Positions 52,808 through 63,405 of a stretch of DNA of 64,000 nucleotides are shown piece after piece (position 1 is the first letter of the stretch; each line of letters opens with the position of its first letter). A program made the translations under genes and the position numbers. The stretch is from Oxyruncus cristatus (Eukaryota; Chordata; Aves; Passeriformes; Cotingidae): positions 385,051 to 449,050 of the forward strand of contig VXAY01002362.1 of assembly GCA_013399855.1 (NCBI GenBank), read 5' to 3'. The notes under the pieces were generated by a model. That model did not search any database, was not told the DNA's origin, and worked only from the letters and a program-made list of their open reading frames with translations.

Positions 52808-53263
52808 CCTAATTTACAGGGGAAAAAAAGGAAATTAGAAGATCTGAAACTCAAACAGTCAAATTGTAAAAAGACATTATGAAAAAAATAGAAGCAAACA
52901 CTTCAATAAAGAGGGACAATTCAGAAAAAAATGGGAAAAAATTGTAGTTATCCTTGTGTAAGACTCCCTCAGTAAAACATACAAGGGTGAAAAGAAAGAT
53001 TATTATGCAAAGAAAAAAGCTGCAGAATTAATATGTTCAGTAATCTCATTCAAGGGTAATTTTTAAGTTAAACATAGTTGCCACGCTGTCTTACCAAGAA
53101 TTCAAAAAATCTTCTAGAAGAAACATACATTACTTCTGGAACGCAAGTTGGGACTACATTTTAAAGCTAGAGAACTGCACTCTTGTCAAATGTAAAAGAA
53201 AAATACATCAGTCAAAGCAGCATTTACTGGTGTTAAATCTGATATCAAGCTGCCCTCTTCAAC

Positions 53264-53400
53264 CACAGAATCATAGAATATCCTGAGTTGGAAGCATCCT
53301 ACAAGGGTCATCAAAGTCCAACTCTTGGCCCTGCACAGGACAACCCAAAACTGAACCATTAAGTGGAAGGATTCATGTCCTTTCTTGAAAAAATGCTTCA
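53264..53400 (-). mobile_element. Short CR1 3'-end fragment, minus strand
   Basis: CACAGAATCATAGAATATCC, GAGTTGGAAGCATCCTACAA and GGTCATCAAAGTCCAACTC, followed by CCCTGCACAGGACAACCC, match the reverse complement of a CR1 subfamily 3' end. The same subfamily signature (GGTCCTGTGCAGGGCTGGGG) occurs in the CR1 at 38155-38914. Confidence 0.85.
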
Positions 53401-56400
53401 GTATTTGTAAACCATGGAAAGTGAAACTATAGAAGCATGAGGCAATCTATCAATAGTTTGTTCAAGTGTAATGGGATCAGACATGACCCATGCCTGAATG
53501 AATTCTCATCATAGCCCATTCTTATTATGGATTTTCCTATTCAATGAGAAATATGCACAGATGATGGGCAAGTCTGTCAAACTGCTTTTGAAGCAGATAA
53601 AACTGCCATACTTGGGCCATAAGATCCCTTCCCTCCTTTCCTCCCACAGCTCAAAATATAAAAGATAACCAAAATGCTGCCTCTGCTTACTCCCCTTATA
53701 GATCTTAGAATGGTATTAAGGTGCTGAAAATTTTTGAAGAACTCACACATGAGAAAAGCAAAGCTCAAGTCATTCTTAAAAAAAATATGCAGAATTCAGA
53801 TCTCTGTTGCCTTCTGAAAGGTGTCTGTCCTCCATTGAAGGTGAAAGACTCGCCCAAAGCCTGGGCTTTGGAACTTTTTTCCGCAGACCATACTCATTCA
53901 ACTGATCTGTGAAATGTGGTGCTTTATTTGAAAGCAGATTCTGTATCTTCTTACCTGGCTAGAACTCATGACTCAGAAATAAACAGCAGCTCACAGGCAG
54001 AGGATTGGAGCAGTTTTAGATTAACTGACAGAATATAATCAGACCAGAGGATAAGCCAAGAACTTCTATACACCCAGTAATACAGAAATGCCTAAAAGTC
54101 TCATGATATGCGTATATTTCCCAAACAAAACTGGACAAGGTTGGTTGACACTGCTGTGTGGCTGTAGTGACTGTGCAGTGTAACGAGCAAGCCGCCTATC
54201 AGATGGCTCTCTTGTAGCTACACCCCTCTCCTTTTTCCTATAAAGCCATTTTATTCTAAATGGAAATGGGAAACTAAAAAATTAGAATTGCAGCACTCAG
54301 GTGCTGCATTGGTACAATCTATCTTGCATTACTAAACCTGTGAGGACATAATGTGTCTCAATATAAGAAGAAGAAAAGGGGAGAGGGGAAGGAAGAACAA
54401 AGAAAAAAAAATTGAAAGTATGATTCTGACTTGTATTATATACAAAAAAAAATCAAATTCTACAGTATTTCAGGAAAGAATTACTCATTCAGTAATGTAA
54501 CAACTTTTTTTGCTAAGATTTGGCAGGGCAAGGAAAGAATAAAACAAGTAACTCCCAAAAGGCAAGTGATTCTACTAGAAGATACAAACAAAAATAAACT
54601 ATGTTTTTTTCTGTGTATCTGAATTACTTTGATACTGAACAGCATGTGTAACTCAAAGATTTCCTCTTTTGGCTTCAGATATACACTATAATTTGATAAG
54701 GGCAGTTCTCTTTCCTGGTTTTCAGAAAAAAACAAATTTGTACTCTGAAGTAGCATATCAACAAACTCATAATAATTACCTTAGCAATTGGAACTCTATC
54801 GACATAATAATCCATACAGTGATAACTGAAGTCACAGTTAAGTATTTAATCTTGCAAACCAAACGAGGAACATAGCAAGTGATAGAAAAATTGAGGCCAA
54901 TATAATGAGAAAATGATTTCCCAGTCCGTCTGTGTAAATTAGAGCAGTTAGCTTTCCATTTCACACATAAGTCATGGAAACAGGAAATACAGCACATTTC
55001 TTTATGTTGTAAAGAATTCCAAACTTTCAGACCACTGCTATTTCAATATAGGCCCCCCAAATGTAAGTGGCCAGAGGAAGAAACAGCCCTCTGCTTTACA
55101 TTAAAATATTTATAAATCTCTTCTTGCCTTGAGAGCAACACTTAATTCTCCTAAAGCTCAGACTATCACATCATTAATCCTATTTTGCCTTCCTAACAGG
55201 TATTTCTGGAGGAGTAGGTGGTAACTAAGAAGTGCACATCCCAAAACCCTTACCACAGGTAGAAATGAGAAATTCGGTTTTGCCTGTTAACAGGCAAACA
55301 TTAATGCAATAGAAAAATATACAGTCAAACACAGAAGAAAAAGCAAACAGCTGCTTCATTCCCTACAAAATATGGGAATGAATTTAGTGAAATTAGGCTG
55401 TAGAAACTTGGGGCAAAGCACTGCACTGCAGATGGTAACAATTCAATTGATCAAAATCTTTGCATGCTCTTCTCCTTTACAATCATTTGAGGAAGGACTC
55501 TGCTTAATTAGCTAATTTACACTTTGTATGGTCTTTTTCCAATAATTTCAGATTTCCTTTGTCTAAAGTTCCAGTTTTATGGCCTTGGGATATCAAATTC
55601 AGCCATTTTAGATAAGCCACTGTCCTGTCGCTGTGTAATAATCATAACATTTAGATCATGACAGAAAGAATTTAGTGTAGTTTTGCAAGATGCTTTACAT
55701 AACATTGCAGTGAAGGGCTGTAAAAGTCTGCATATCAGAAACCAATGTACTTCAGTACACAGTTCCCACATTTACAGTTGTGCCTTGCCATGCAAGGCTG
55801 AAATCACCTCTCTTTTGCAGACTCCAGATACATTTGCCTTTTTTTTTCCTGTTTTGTATACCTTATCATGACAAAACCATGCAACTGCTCCATTTCAAAT
55901 CCTCAGTGTAGATTTTAAATTTCCTTCCTCTCTCCTCACACCAAAACCAAAAAGCCTGGGTACAGGAACCAACTTCGACTACACATCCCAAATAGCAGCC
56001 AACTTCTCTTCAAGCCAGATCCTATTGTCCAGCAAATTTGCTTTCCCGACACCTAATAAAATGTCACAGACCTTATATTTACCTGAAATTGTACAGTCTC
56101 AGCACTTCTCTTGGCCTGAGATAATTTTAGTTGTGATAATGACTGCCCTGAAGTCAGGTGACAATTGCCTAGCTTGTTTAACTTCATTCTGTGGGTGTCA
56201 TATATGCAAAGGTCTGACAAACTTACATAGTCCCTGCTTAACAGACAGGCTATATGTTAATGGGGGCCAGGGGAGGCTGACTATGAACTTTGACTAAATG
56301 TTACTGGGTGAAAACAGTAAAAATTTACTTGGGAACCAGAAAAAAAGAACAAGTAAGCAGACTTCTATAAAACAGAGAAGTGCTGTAACCACGGTAGAAA

Positions 56401-57273
56401 AGGAAAATACCAGTGCAGTGACAGCACCCCACCGCAAACCAGTATTGGCAGAAGGACAGGGAGAACGTGCTTCACTTCGAAGGAAAAGCCACACAGAGAT
56501 ACCATGAGTTTCTGAGATCTCATCAGATGTATAGAAAAGGGAAAAGAAGTTTGATTGAAAACCTTCTTTCTCATCTCTCATCATAAATTAAATGAAGTTC
56601 AATCAGATTTAGCCAAGCTAGCTGGAACAACTAGCTCTGGAATCATAGACAGCCTTCAAACACTCAAGTAAACAACTCTCATCCATACCTTTATCCGAAG
56701 TTTGAGCGCACAGAAATGTTGACACTTCACTGACAAGTAAATGGCTCCTGAAACCCCTTCCCAAAGTAGAGGGGTTAGGAAAAATTATGGCCATCTGCAA
56801 AGGCTTATACCAATAAGAGTTCAGTAAGAGCACACTTCTGCAATTTGTTTTCACATAAGTGAAATAAAAATTCAGTAATATCATCAGGGGCTGCACTTGT
56901 ATTAATGAATAAACAACTTATTATATTTGCTTTTTTTGTCTTACTCAGCTTTTAAAGGTAGACATTCAAGGCTGAGGTGTGAACAATCGCTATCACCATC
57001 ATATGGTGATATGTTTTGTGTACGCAGCATTATGCCTACTTGCCATACATAATGAAGACATTTGGGAACCACAGTTCATTTGAGAAGCCACTTGCACACC
57101 AATTCCAACACAAACAACAAATGCCACATAGGGTCAGAAAGAACAAAGTTCACCAGTTTGAGCATTTTAACTTACACAGAGATTCCACCTAACAGTAGCG
57201 ATCCATGTTTTTTATCCCATTTTCTGTATTAAAGCGTTCCACTTCTATAAAACTTTCTCATACTTTTTACTAG
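53401..57273. other. Intergenic sequence downstream of ATPSCKMT
   Basis: A+T-rich with no recognised gene. Opposite-strand overlapping frames at 56294-56584 show no family motif and are taken as chance. Confidence 0.55.
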
Positions 57274-57525
57274 CTACGTGTCATGTTTTGGCTGGGATAG
57301 AGTTAATTTTCTTCCTAGTAGCTGGTAGAATTCTGTGTTTAGGATGAAAATAATGCTGCTGACACCAGTGTTTTAGTTGATGATGAGCAGCACCTGCCCC
57401 AAGCCAAGGGCTTTTCAGTTTCCCATGCCCTGGCAAAAAGGAGGCGTTCAAGAAGCCAGGAGGGTGCATAGCCAGAACAGCCAATCCAAATTGGCCAAAG
57501 GCATATTCCATGCCGTCATGCCTGG

Positions 57526-57533
57526 TATATAAA
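57526..57533 (+). promoter_or_regulatory. TATA box of the solo LTR
   Basis: TATATAAA lies 32 bp after the inverted CCAAT pair (57481-57494) and 248 bp into the LTR. This is the usual U3 promoter layout. Any transcript would run rightward, antisense to ATPSCKMT. Activity is unknown. Confidence 0.6.
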
Positions 57534-57676
57534 CTAGGGGGGGATGGCAAGGGCCAGTTACTGCTCTAGGATGGGATGGGCATCAGTCAGTTAGGGGCGA
57601 GTAATGGCATTGTGCATAACTCATCTTTCTTGGGTTTTACTCCTCTCTTTTTTCTGTCTCTCTTTTCATTACAATT

Positions 57677-57697
57677 TTTATTATTATTACATTTATT
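57677..57697 (-). promoter_or_regulatory. Two minus-strand AATAAA hexamers inside the LTR
   Basis: TTTATT at 57677-57682 and 57692-57697 on the plus strand reads AATAAA twice on the ATPSCKMT strand. They are about 330-345 nt past the stop codon and are the first canonical poly(A) signals met downstream of it. Use by the gene is an inference. Confidence 0.5.
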
Positions 57698-57837
57698 TCA
57701 ATTATTTAACTATTCTTATCTCAACCCATGGGTATAACCCTTTTTCCAATTTTCCTTCCCATGACATAGGGGGAGTGTGAGGACTGGGGTAAACACCAGT
57801 GTGGTACTTCATTGCCAGATGGAGCTAAACCAGGACA

Positions 57838-58021
57838 CTACATCAAGCCATTTAACTACATCTTTCAGTAACCTTTGTTTGCTTTCAGATAACCAGTGAC
57901 CTTCAGTTCTTCAAGTGAATATATATATATCTCCATATGCTGGGGCTCTGTCCACATTAATCTTACATTCAACAGGTAAAGTCAAAGCTAAAAATTTCAG
58001 TATAAAAAACAAATTAGTTGT
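57838..58021 (-). other. ATPSCKMT: Proximal 3' UTR of ATPSCKMT
   Basis: This is the sequence between the ATPSCKMT stop codon and the solo LTR, and it includes an (AT)n run near 57919-57932. On the minus strand it contains neither AATAAA nor ATTAAA. The mature 3' end must therefore use a weak variant here or lie inside or beyond the LTR. The UTR assignment follows from position only; there is no transcript evidence. Confidence 0.6.
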
Positions 58022-58219
58022 TTAGGATTCTGTCTGTGGTGTAATTTCCAAGCTCTTCGTTTCACATCTTCTATAATGTTTCAAATCATAGGCCCACACA
58101 GTGTCTATTCCCTCTCCAGTAGTATGATCTGGAATCCAGCAGGGGAAAGGGAAGCGACAGGCAATGATTCTGGCATTACATTCAAGTTCTTCTTCCAGCT
58201 TCTTCTCCAACTGTGGCAT
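58022..58219 (-). CDS. ATPSCKMT: ATPSCKMT (FAM173B) terminal coding exon, 65 codons plus stop
   Basis: The minus-strand frame opens directly after an acceptor (ACTCAACAG at 58220-58228) and runs 65 codons to a TAA at 58022-58024. Recognisable parts are LEKKLEEEL, then IACRFPFPCWIPDHTTGEGIDTVWAYD, given here as overlapping segments IACRFPFPCW and GEGIDTVWAYD. These are hallmark C-terminal motifs of ATPSCKMT (ATP synthase c-subunit lysine N-methyltransferase, mitochondrial). Joined to the 17-codon exon at 63355-63405 it keeps the reading frame and gives the family's expected length at this end. The first codon (ATG) is an ordinary internal Met, not a start. The last about 18 residues (after WAYD) are less conserved, as is usual in this family. 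No stop or frameshift is seen, so the gene appears intact here. The stop codon lies only 185 bp from a solo LTR (57279-57837). Confidence 0.95.
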   Translation of the reverse strand: MPQLEKKLEEELECNARIIACRFPFPCWIPDHTTGEGIDTVWAYDLKHYRRCETKSLEITPQTES

Positions 58220-58851
58220 CTGTTGAGTAATAATAAAAAGCTTTCAGAAGCAGTAAAAAAACAGAAGCATTCTCTTTAGAATCTAATTCAAGTGTTCAAG
58301 AGAAGTCCAAGGTTTGAGTTTTTTTTTTTAAACTCTTATGAAAGTATTCATGATATATATTTTGGCTTTTATGCCTTGACAAAGAATATTTAAAACTAGA
58401 AAATGGCTATTGTGCCCAATTGGTGACAAAGAAATTGTTAACTCTAAGTTCTAAAAATTAAATCAAAAACTTATCCCTTAGATTAAAAAAAAAAGCAAAG
58501 AAAAGACTTTGCATGTTCCAATTCATGATTCCCTTCAGTGGAATTCTTCTCTGTAGAGAATGAAAGTTCAGCCCCCTGAATTTATGCTATTTCTGACACC
58601 CCTAGGTTCATGAGCTATTGTGTGGTATTCAAAAGTCACCAGTGCTCATAATTTACAGTCTAACCCCAAGACAGATCCTGGGACACTCAAAACATCACAC
58701 AGACAACAACTGAAAACAATCATCCTGCTATCACTGTATTGTGAAGTGCTGGTATGTGAAATGCTATTGAAATTGAGCTTCAATGAATCTACAGCCTGTT
58801 AAGACATGCATGTAAGTCCCTGCAGCAGCACTGCATGAAACAGAATGTAGC

Positions 58852-59985
58852 ATCATAGAATGGTTTGGATTGGAAGGGACCTTTAAAGGTCATCTAGTTC
58901 AACCCCCCTGCCACAGGCTGGGACATCTTCAACTAGATCAGGTTGCTCAGAGCCCCATCCAGCATGCTTATGTATTTACAGTGATGGGGCATCCACCACC
59001 TCTCTAGGCAACCTGTTCCAGCGTTACACCATCGCAAAAATTTTCTTGTTCACATCTAGTTTGAATCTACCCTCTTTTAGTTTAAAATCATTACGTCTCT
59101 TTTTGCCACTACAGGTGCTACTACAAAGTCTGTCCCCATCTCTTCTGTAAGTTCCCTTTAAGTACTGAAAGGTCGCAACAAGGTCTCCCCAGAGTCAGGT
59201 CTTCTCCAGGTTGAATAACCCCAACTCTCTCAAGTTGTCTTTATAGGAGAGGAACTCCAGCCCTTGATGCTACACCCTCTGATCACATTTACAGCCTTCC
59301 TCTGAACGTGCTCCAACAGATCCTTATCTGTCTTGTGCTGAGGACTCCAGAATTGGATGCAGTACGCCAGGTGGAGTCTCACCAGAGCAGAAGGGCAGAA
59401 TCCCCTCCCTTGACCTGCTGCCCACACTGCTTTGAATGCAGCCCAGGATACAATTGGCTTTCTGGGCTGCAAGTGCACATTGCTGGCTCATGTCCATCCT
59501 TTCATCCACCAGCACCCCCAGGTCCTTCTCAGCAGGGCTGCTCTCAGTCTGTTCATTCCCCAGCATGTATGGATACCAGGGTTGCCCTGGCTCAGGTGCA
59601 GCACCTTGCACTTGGTCTTGTTGAACTGCATGATGTTCCCATGGGCCCACTTCTCGTCCAGGTCCCTCTGGATGGCCTCCCATTCTTCAGGCATGTCAAC
59701 TGCACAACTAAGCTTGGTGTCATCTGCAAATTTTTCTGAGAGTGCACTCAATCCCACCATTTATGTTATTAATGAAGTTATTAAGCAGGAATGACAGACT
59801 CCTGAAGAACAGCACTTGCGATTGATCTCCATCTGGACATTGAGCCACTGACCGTTATCCTCTGAATACAGCCATCCAGTCAATTCCTTATCCACTGAAT
59901 AGTCCATCCACCAAACCCACATCTCTCCAATCTAGAGAGCAGGATGTTGTGGGGGACCATGTCACACACCACTATGCAACTCTCC
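58852..59985 (-). mobile_element. CR1 LINE, 5'-truncated, minus strand, in ATPSCKMT intron
   Basis: The 3' end at 58852 reads, on the minus strand, as the CR1 terminus (GGTCCCTTCCAATCCAAACC, then ATTCTATGAT). The body encodes broken pieces of the CR1 ORF2 C-terminal region in several frames. These include [39 protein letters not shown] and [11 protein letters not shown]. At least three frameshifts or stops separate them, so the copy is dead. The 5' truncation is near 59985, within sequence resembling DIVGDHVTH-type CR1 code. The approximate left and right edges were set by where CR1 similarity stops. Confidence 0.9.
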
Positions 59986-61825
59986 TTGATTAAACACCTA
60001 TGGTCTAGCTTTCCTTAATTCACAAAAAACTGAGGATAAGAAAGAGAAATACCACTACTTTTCTAGAACAGAGTAACACCCTGACCAGTCAGATACTCTC
60101 CTTGTAAATTTTGCTATGAATTAAGTGAGAAATGAATTAACACACCTAGACTTGATAGAAATTTCTTTCTCATCCCAGATAGTGATTATGTTCTGGATGA
60201 AAACATAAACTTAACTGATTTAGCCATTTTTGTCCTTCAGAAAAGTTTGATGGCATTGGTATGCTTAAGCAGATCAGCAGTACACATCCATTTGGACTTC
60301 CTTTTATTCTTACATACTGTATGTATCTGAATGAGTAATTGCAACAGCAAATTCCACAGGCTACTTCTATTATGTGTAGAACTCTATTTACTTTGATATA
60401 ATGATGCAAAATTTAAATACTAAAAGGTTAAAAAGACAATAATTATTTACAAATGTAGCTCACCATAAGACACAAAGACACACAATATATAAAAATTCCA
60501 CAAAAATGAAAAAAAAAAAAAACAACCAAAAACAACAGAACATTATTAGAAAACAAGACTGACTGAAGAAAATATATTTCTAATGGGTGCAGGTAACTTC
60601 CACTGTCACATGCATGCAGGGTGTGCCTTTGATGTAATATCCTACTATAGCTGCATTTAAGCTTACAATGGAATATTTTAGGAAAATTATAGTCATAGAG
60701 TCAATATATCAAAGAGCTGCCTGCAAATATTTTTAAGCATTCTATGCTCTGATTTCATCCATACTGCAAATTTTTGCTACCGCACCTTAAACAAACTAGA
60801 AAAATAAGCCCACTGTGGTATCTAAAACTGAGCTGATCCAGCAGAAGGAGGACTAATTTGTTACAGAAATTACAAATAGAGACATGGCCTAATTTTTAAT
60901 GACTAATTATGAAAATTTTTGAAACTGCATGTCAATGTTCCCTAAAATTAGAAAACATCATTAATAGTTCAAACAAGAATTGCATTCTTGAACCACTCAA
61001 AATAGTTTTTAAGCTAAATCTATTAGTTACTATAGGTGTTAAATCATACTGTATTTTATGTACATTACGTCAAGCAAAGGCTGGGATTTTTTTGGCATGT
61101 CTACATAGATACATAGTTTAGTAAACCTTTTGAACAGTATATAATCAGTTAAATACACAAAAGCTGCGAACATGAACAGCTGGTAAGAATTCCATCATCC
61201 AATCCTGAACAAGTAAAAGTCTCTCTCTCTCTGCAATGACTCAGAAGCAAACGCACCTTCCCCCAGATGCTTGCAAGAACAAGAGAGGTCTTAGTCTTCC
61301 CTGAAGATCAATAAATCCAAGTTTGTAAGTTAATCTTGGATATGAAATAAAAGCACTGTGTTGCAGCATCAAATTTGACCAGCATTAATAGAAGAGCTAG
61401 AGATCTATTGTCCTCAGTAAAAAAAGAAAAAATGTATTAAGGCTTCTAAAAAACTTAATTCAGTCGCTTCAGAGGGTTGTGACTGAATTTAAAGGGGATC
61501 ATAAGCAAATGAATGCTTAGGAAACACAGGTTCGCATGCTTGCATCTGTTGCATTTATGACAGTACTTCTACTGAAAGAATTTAGCCTAGTATTTACTGG
61601 ATTTACAGAAGTTTTTCTGAGCCCTACAGTTACTCTTCCTATCACAGCTGTTACTAATTTATCCCATTTTATTACATTTAAAGTTAGGTCGGTATTTCTG
61701 CTGGGATTATCCACATTTCCCAGGGCATTTGTTTATTTCTAGTTTACCAAAGCTGCTTTCTTCACCCGCACTTTTCCCCCTCAGTGCCGTGGTAGAATTC
61801 CTGACTGCAAATCCAAACGTTTGTA

Positions 61826-61839
61826 CTGCCCCCTGCTGG
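61826..61839 (-). promoter_or_regulatory. CTCF-type motif, perfect consensus
   Basis: The minus strand reads CCAGCAGGGGGCAG, matching every position of the CTCF core consensus CCASYAGRKGGCRS. It lies in unique, mildly CpG-containing intronic sequence between the two CR1 copies, not inside a recognised repeat. Motif presence only; occupancy is unknown. Confidence 0.5.
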
Positions 61840-62359
61840 AACTCAAGTAGGAGAGCACTAAAGCAGTCTATGCAACTAGATTTCTACACCGGTTTTGAAG
61901 AACGCATTTTCCCCAGGGACGCACTGAACATAGGCTAGAGAGCTATTTGAAGTATTTGTGTACCTTCCTAAACCCTCACAGTCCACACGTGGACAAGGGA
62001 CCATTTCAATATATCAGCTGCTGGCCTACTTGAGGTGATCTGGTTTTTGGAGAACATAAGCAAAGTTCAATACTCTCCTTTAACAAGGCTCCCAAAAATC
62101 AGTTGCAGTGAATTTCCTATTCCATCTTCCCCTTGCAAACTCCTTTTTTCAGAATGACAAACTGAAATTTCCAAGAACCAGTTTATCAGCTTCCCTCCAA
62201 GCAACTTGAGCACAGTAGTTTTCATTTGATTCCAAATGAATGGACAGAAAATTCTTCTCAAAAACAGGTGTATTTTCAAAACTCCAGTCTACATACTGTC
62301 ACAAGTTTTACCAGGCTTTATCACGGACATTAAAAAGCAATGATGAAATATCAAAATAT

Positions 62360-63242
62360 TATTATTTGGGATCGAGTGACAACACCAAGCTGTGTGCTGC
62401 AGTTGACATGCTGGAGGGAAGGATGCCATCCAGACGGATGTTGAAAGGTGGGCTAATGCGAACCTTGTGAAATTCAACAAAGCGAAGTGCAAGGTCCTAC
62501 ACCCGGATCACAGAAAACCCAGACACACCTACAGGTTGGGCAGAGAAGTGGTTGGGAACAGCCTAGCAGAAAAAGACTTGGGGGTGATGGTTGATGAAAA
62601 ACTCAACATGAGCTGGCAGTGTGTGCTCACAGCCCAGAAAGCCAAACGGAATCCTGGGCTGCATCAAAACCAGCATATACAGCTGGTCGAAGGAGGTGAT
62701 TCTACCTCTCTACTCTGCCCTGGTGAGACCCCACCTGGAATACTGCATACAGTCCTGGTGCTCCCAACATAAGGACATGGAACTGTTGGAGCAAGTCCAA
62801 AGGAAGGCCATGAAGTTGATAAAAGGACTAGAGCACATCCCCTACAAAGACAGGCTGAGAAAGCTGGGGATGTTAAGCTTGGAGAAGAAAAGCTTTTGTG
62901 GAGATCTCAGAGCTACCTTCCAGTGTCTGAAGGGGGCCTACAGGGAAGACAGGGAGGGACTCTTAGACAGGAACTGAAGTGATAGGAAAAGGAGGAATGA
63001 GTGCAAATTGAAAGAGGGGAGATTTAGGTTATATATTAGGAAGAAATTCTTTCCTTTGAGAGTGGTGAGACCCTGGAACAGGTTGCCCAGGGAGGCTGGG
63101 GGTGCCCTGTTCAAGGCCAGGTTGGATGAAGCCTTGAGCAGCCTGGTCTAGTGGGAAGTGCCCCCACCCATGGCAGGGAGGATGGGACTAGATGATCTTT
63201 ACGGTCCCTTCCAACCCCTTAACATTCTATCATTCTGTGATT
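62360..63242 (+). mobile_element. CR1 LINE, 5'-truncated, plus strand, in ATPSCKMT intron
   Basis: The element ends in the CR1 terminus (GATGATCTTTACGGTCCCTT ... ATTCTATCATTCTGTGATT). ORF2 remnants occur in three frames: DNTKLCAAVDMLEG (62370-62420), KFNKAKCKVLHP with AEKDLGVMVDEKLNMS (62467-62620), and ILPLYSALVRPHLEYCIQSW with ELLEQVQRKAMKLIKGLEH (62700-62840). Frameshifts near 62460 and 62640 break the frame. Its orientation is opposite to the CR1 at 58852-59985 in the same intron. Confidence 0.92.
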
Positions 63243-63354
63243 GTTACTGACTACCTGTGACCTGCTACAGGTTGGTTCATTTTGCAGATAAATGTACTAT
63301 CACTGAATGCCTTGGTATTAAAATAATTAAATACTGCAAAAACAGTAAACTTAC

Positions 63355-63405
63355 CATCTGAGGTACGCCAAAAACAACAATATTTGTATAATGGGAAAAA
63401 GAAAC
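63355..63405 (-). CDS. ATPSCKMT: ATPSCKMT (FAM173B) internal coding exon, 17 codons
   Basis: This 51-nt exon reads VSFSHYTNIVVFGVPQM on the minus strand. It is preceded by an acceptor (pyrimidine-rich tract ending TTTTAG) and followed by a perfect donor (ATG|GTAAGT). Both junctions are in phase 0, and the next exon continues in frame as M-P-Q-L-E-K-K. The FGVPQMM...LEKK run matches the C-terminal half of the FAM173 family as I know it. The enzyme is a class I S-adenosylmethionine-dependent methyltransferase that trimethylates a lysine of the c subunit of mitochondrial ATP synthase. The piece seen here would form a late beta strand of the methyltransferase fold. The SAM-binding motifs and the N-terminal membrane/targeting region are in upstream exons beyond position 64000. 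The exon is too short to be found as an ORF; it is supported by splice sites, phase and family similarity together. Confidence 0.93.

Larger units (their letters stand above)
45421..53263. other. Intergenic A+T-rich sequence
   Basis: Only chance frames of up to about 84 codons. It contains the 23-bp tandem repeat at 51659 and the A-rich tract at 52741. Confidence 0.55.
57279..57837 (+). mobile_element. Solo LTR of an avian endogenous retrovirus (559 bp), inserted just past the ATPSCKMT stop
   Basis: The element starts TGTCatgtttt and ends aaaccagGACA, which are near-matching terminal inverted repeats with the TG...CA ends of an LTR. It is flanked by CTACG (57274-57278) and CTACA (57838-57842), a 5-bp target duplication with one mismatch. 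U3 carries paired inverted CCAAT boxes (CCAATCCAAATTGG, 57481-57494) and a TATA box. The start (TGGCTGGGATAGAGTTAATTT) is a sequence I know as very common in neoavian genomes, from an ERV LTR family whose exact name I cannot give. No internal retroviral sequence is present, so it arose by LTR-LTR recombination. It points towards, and is antisense to, ATPSCKMT. Confidence 0.85.
58220..63354 (-). other. ATPSCKMT: ATPSCKMT last coding intron (5.1 kb)
   Basis: The intron runs from donor GTAAGT (63354 downwards) to acceptor CAG at 58220. It holds a minus-strand CR1 (about 58852-59985), a plus-strand CR1 (about 62360-63242) and A+T-rich unique sequence between them (about 60000-62350). That stretch includes a consensus CTCF motif at 61826-61839. 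I see no further exon or RNA gene in it. The open frames in it are CR1 remnants or chance frames. Confidence 0.85.

Noticed and set aside
52673..52882. Lysine-rich frame
   Set aside because: Translation of an A-rich low-complexity tract.
8441..57837. The LTRs at 8.4 and 57.3 kb as the two ends of one provirus
   Set aside because: They are about 48 kb apart and strongly diverged from each other. Unrelated insertions lie between them, and the right copy has its own target duplication.
59230..59794. Long frames on both strands as host genes
   Set aside because: They are CR1 ORF2 remnants (minus strand) and their mirror frames (plus strand).
62240..62977. Three overlapping frames of 76-118 codons as host exons
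   Set aside because: They are frameshifted pieces of CR1 ORF2.
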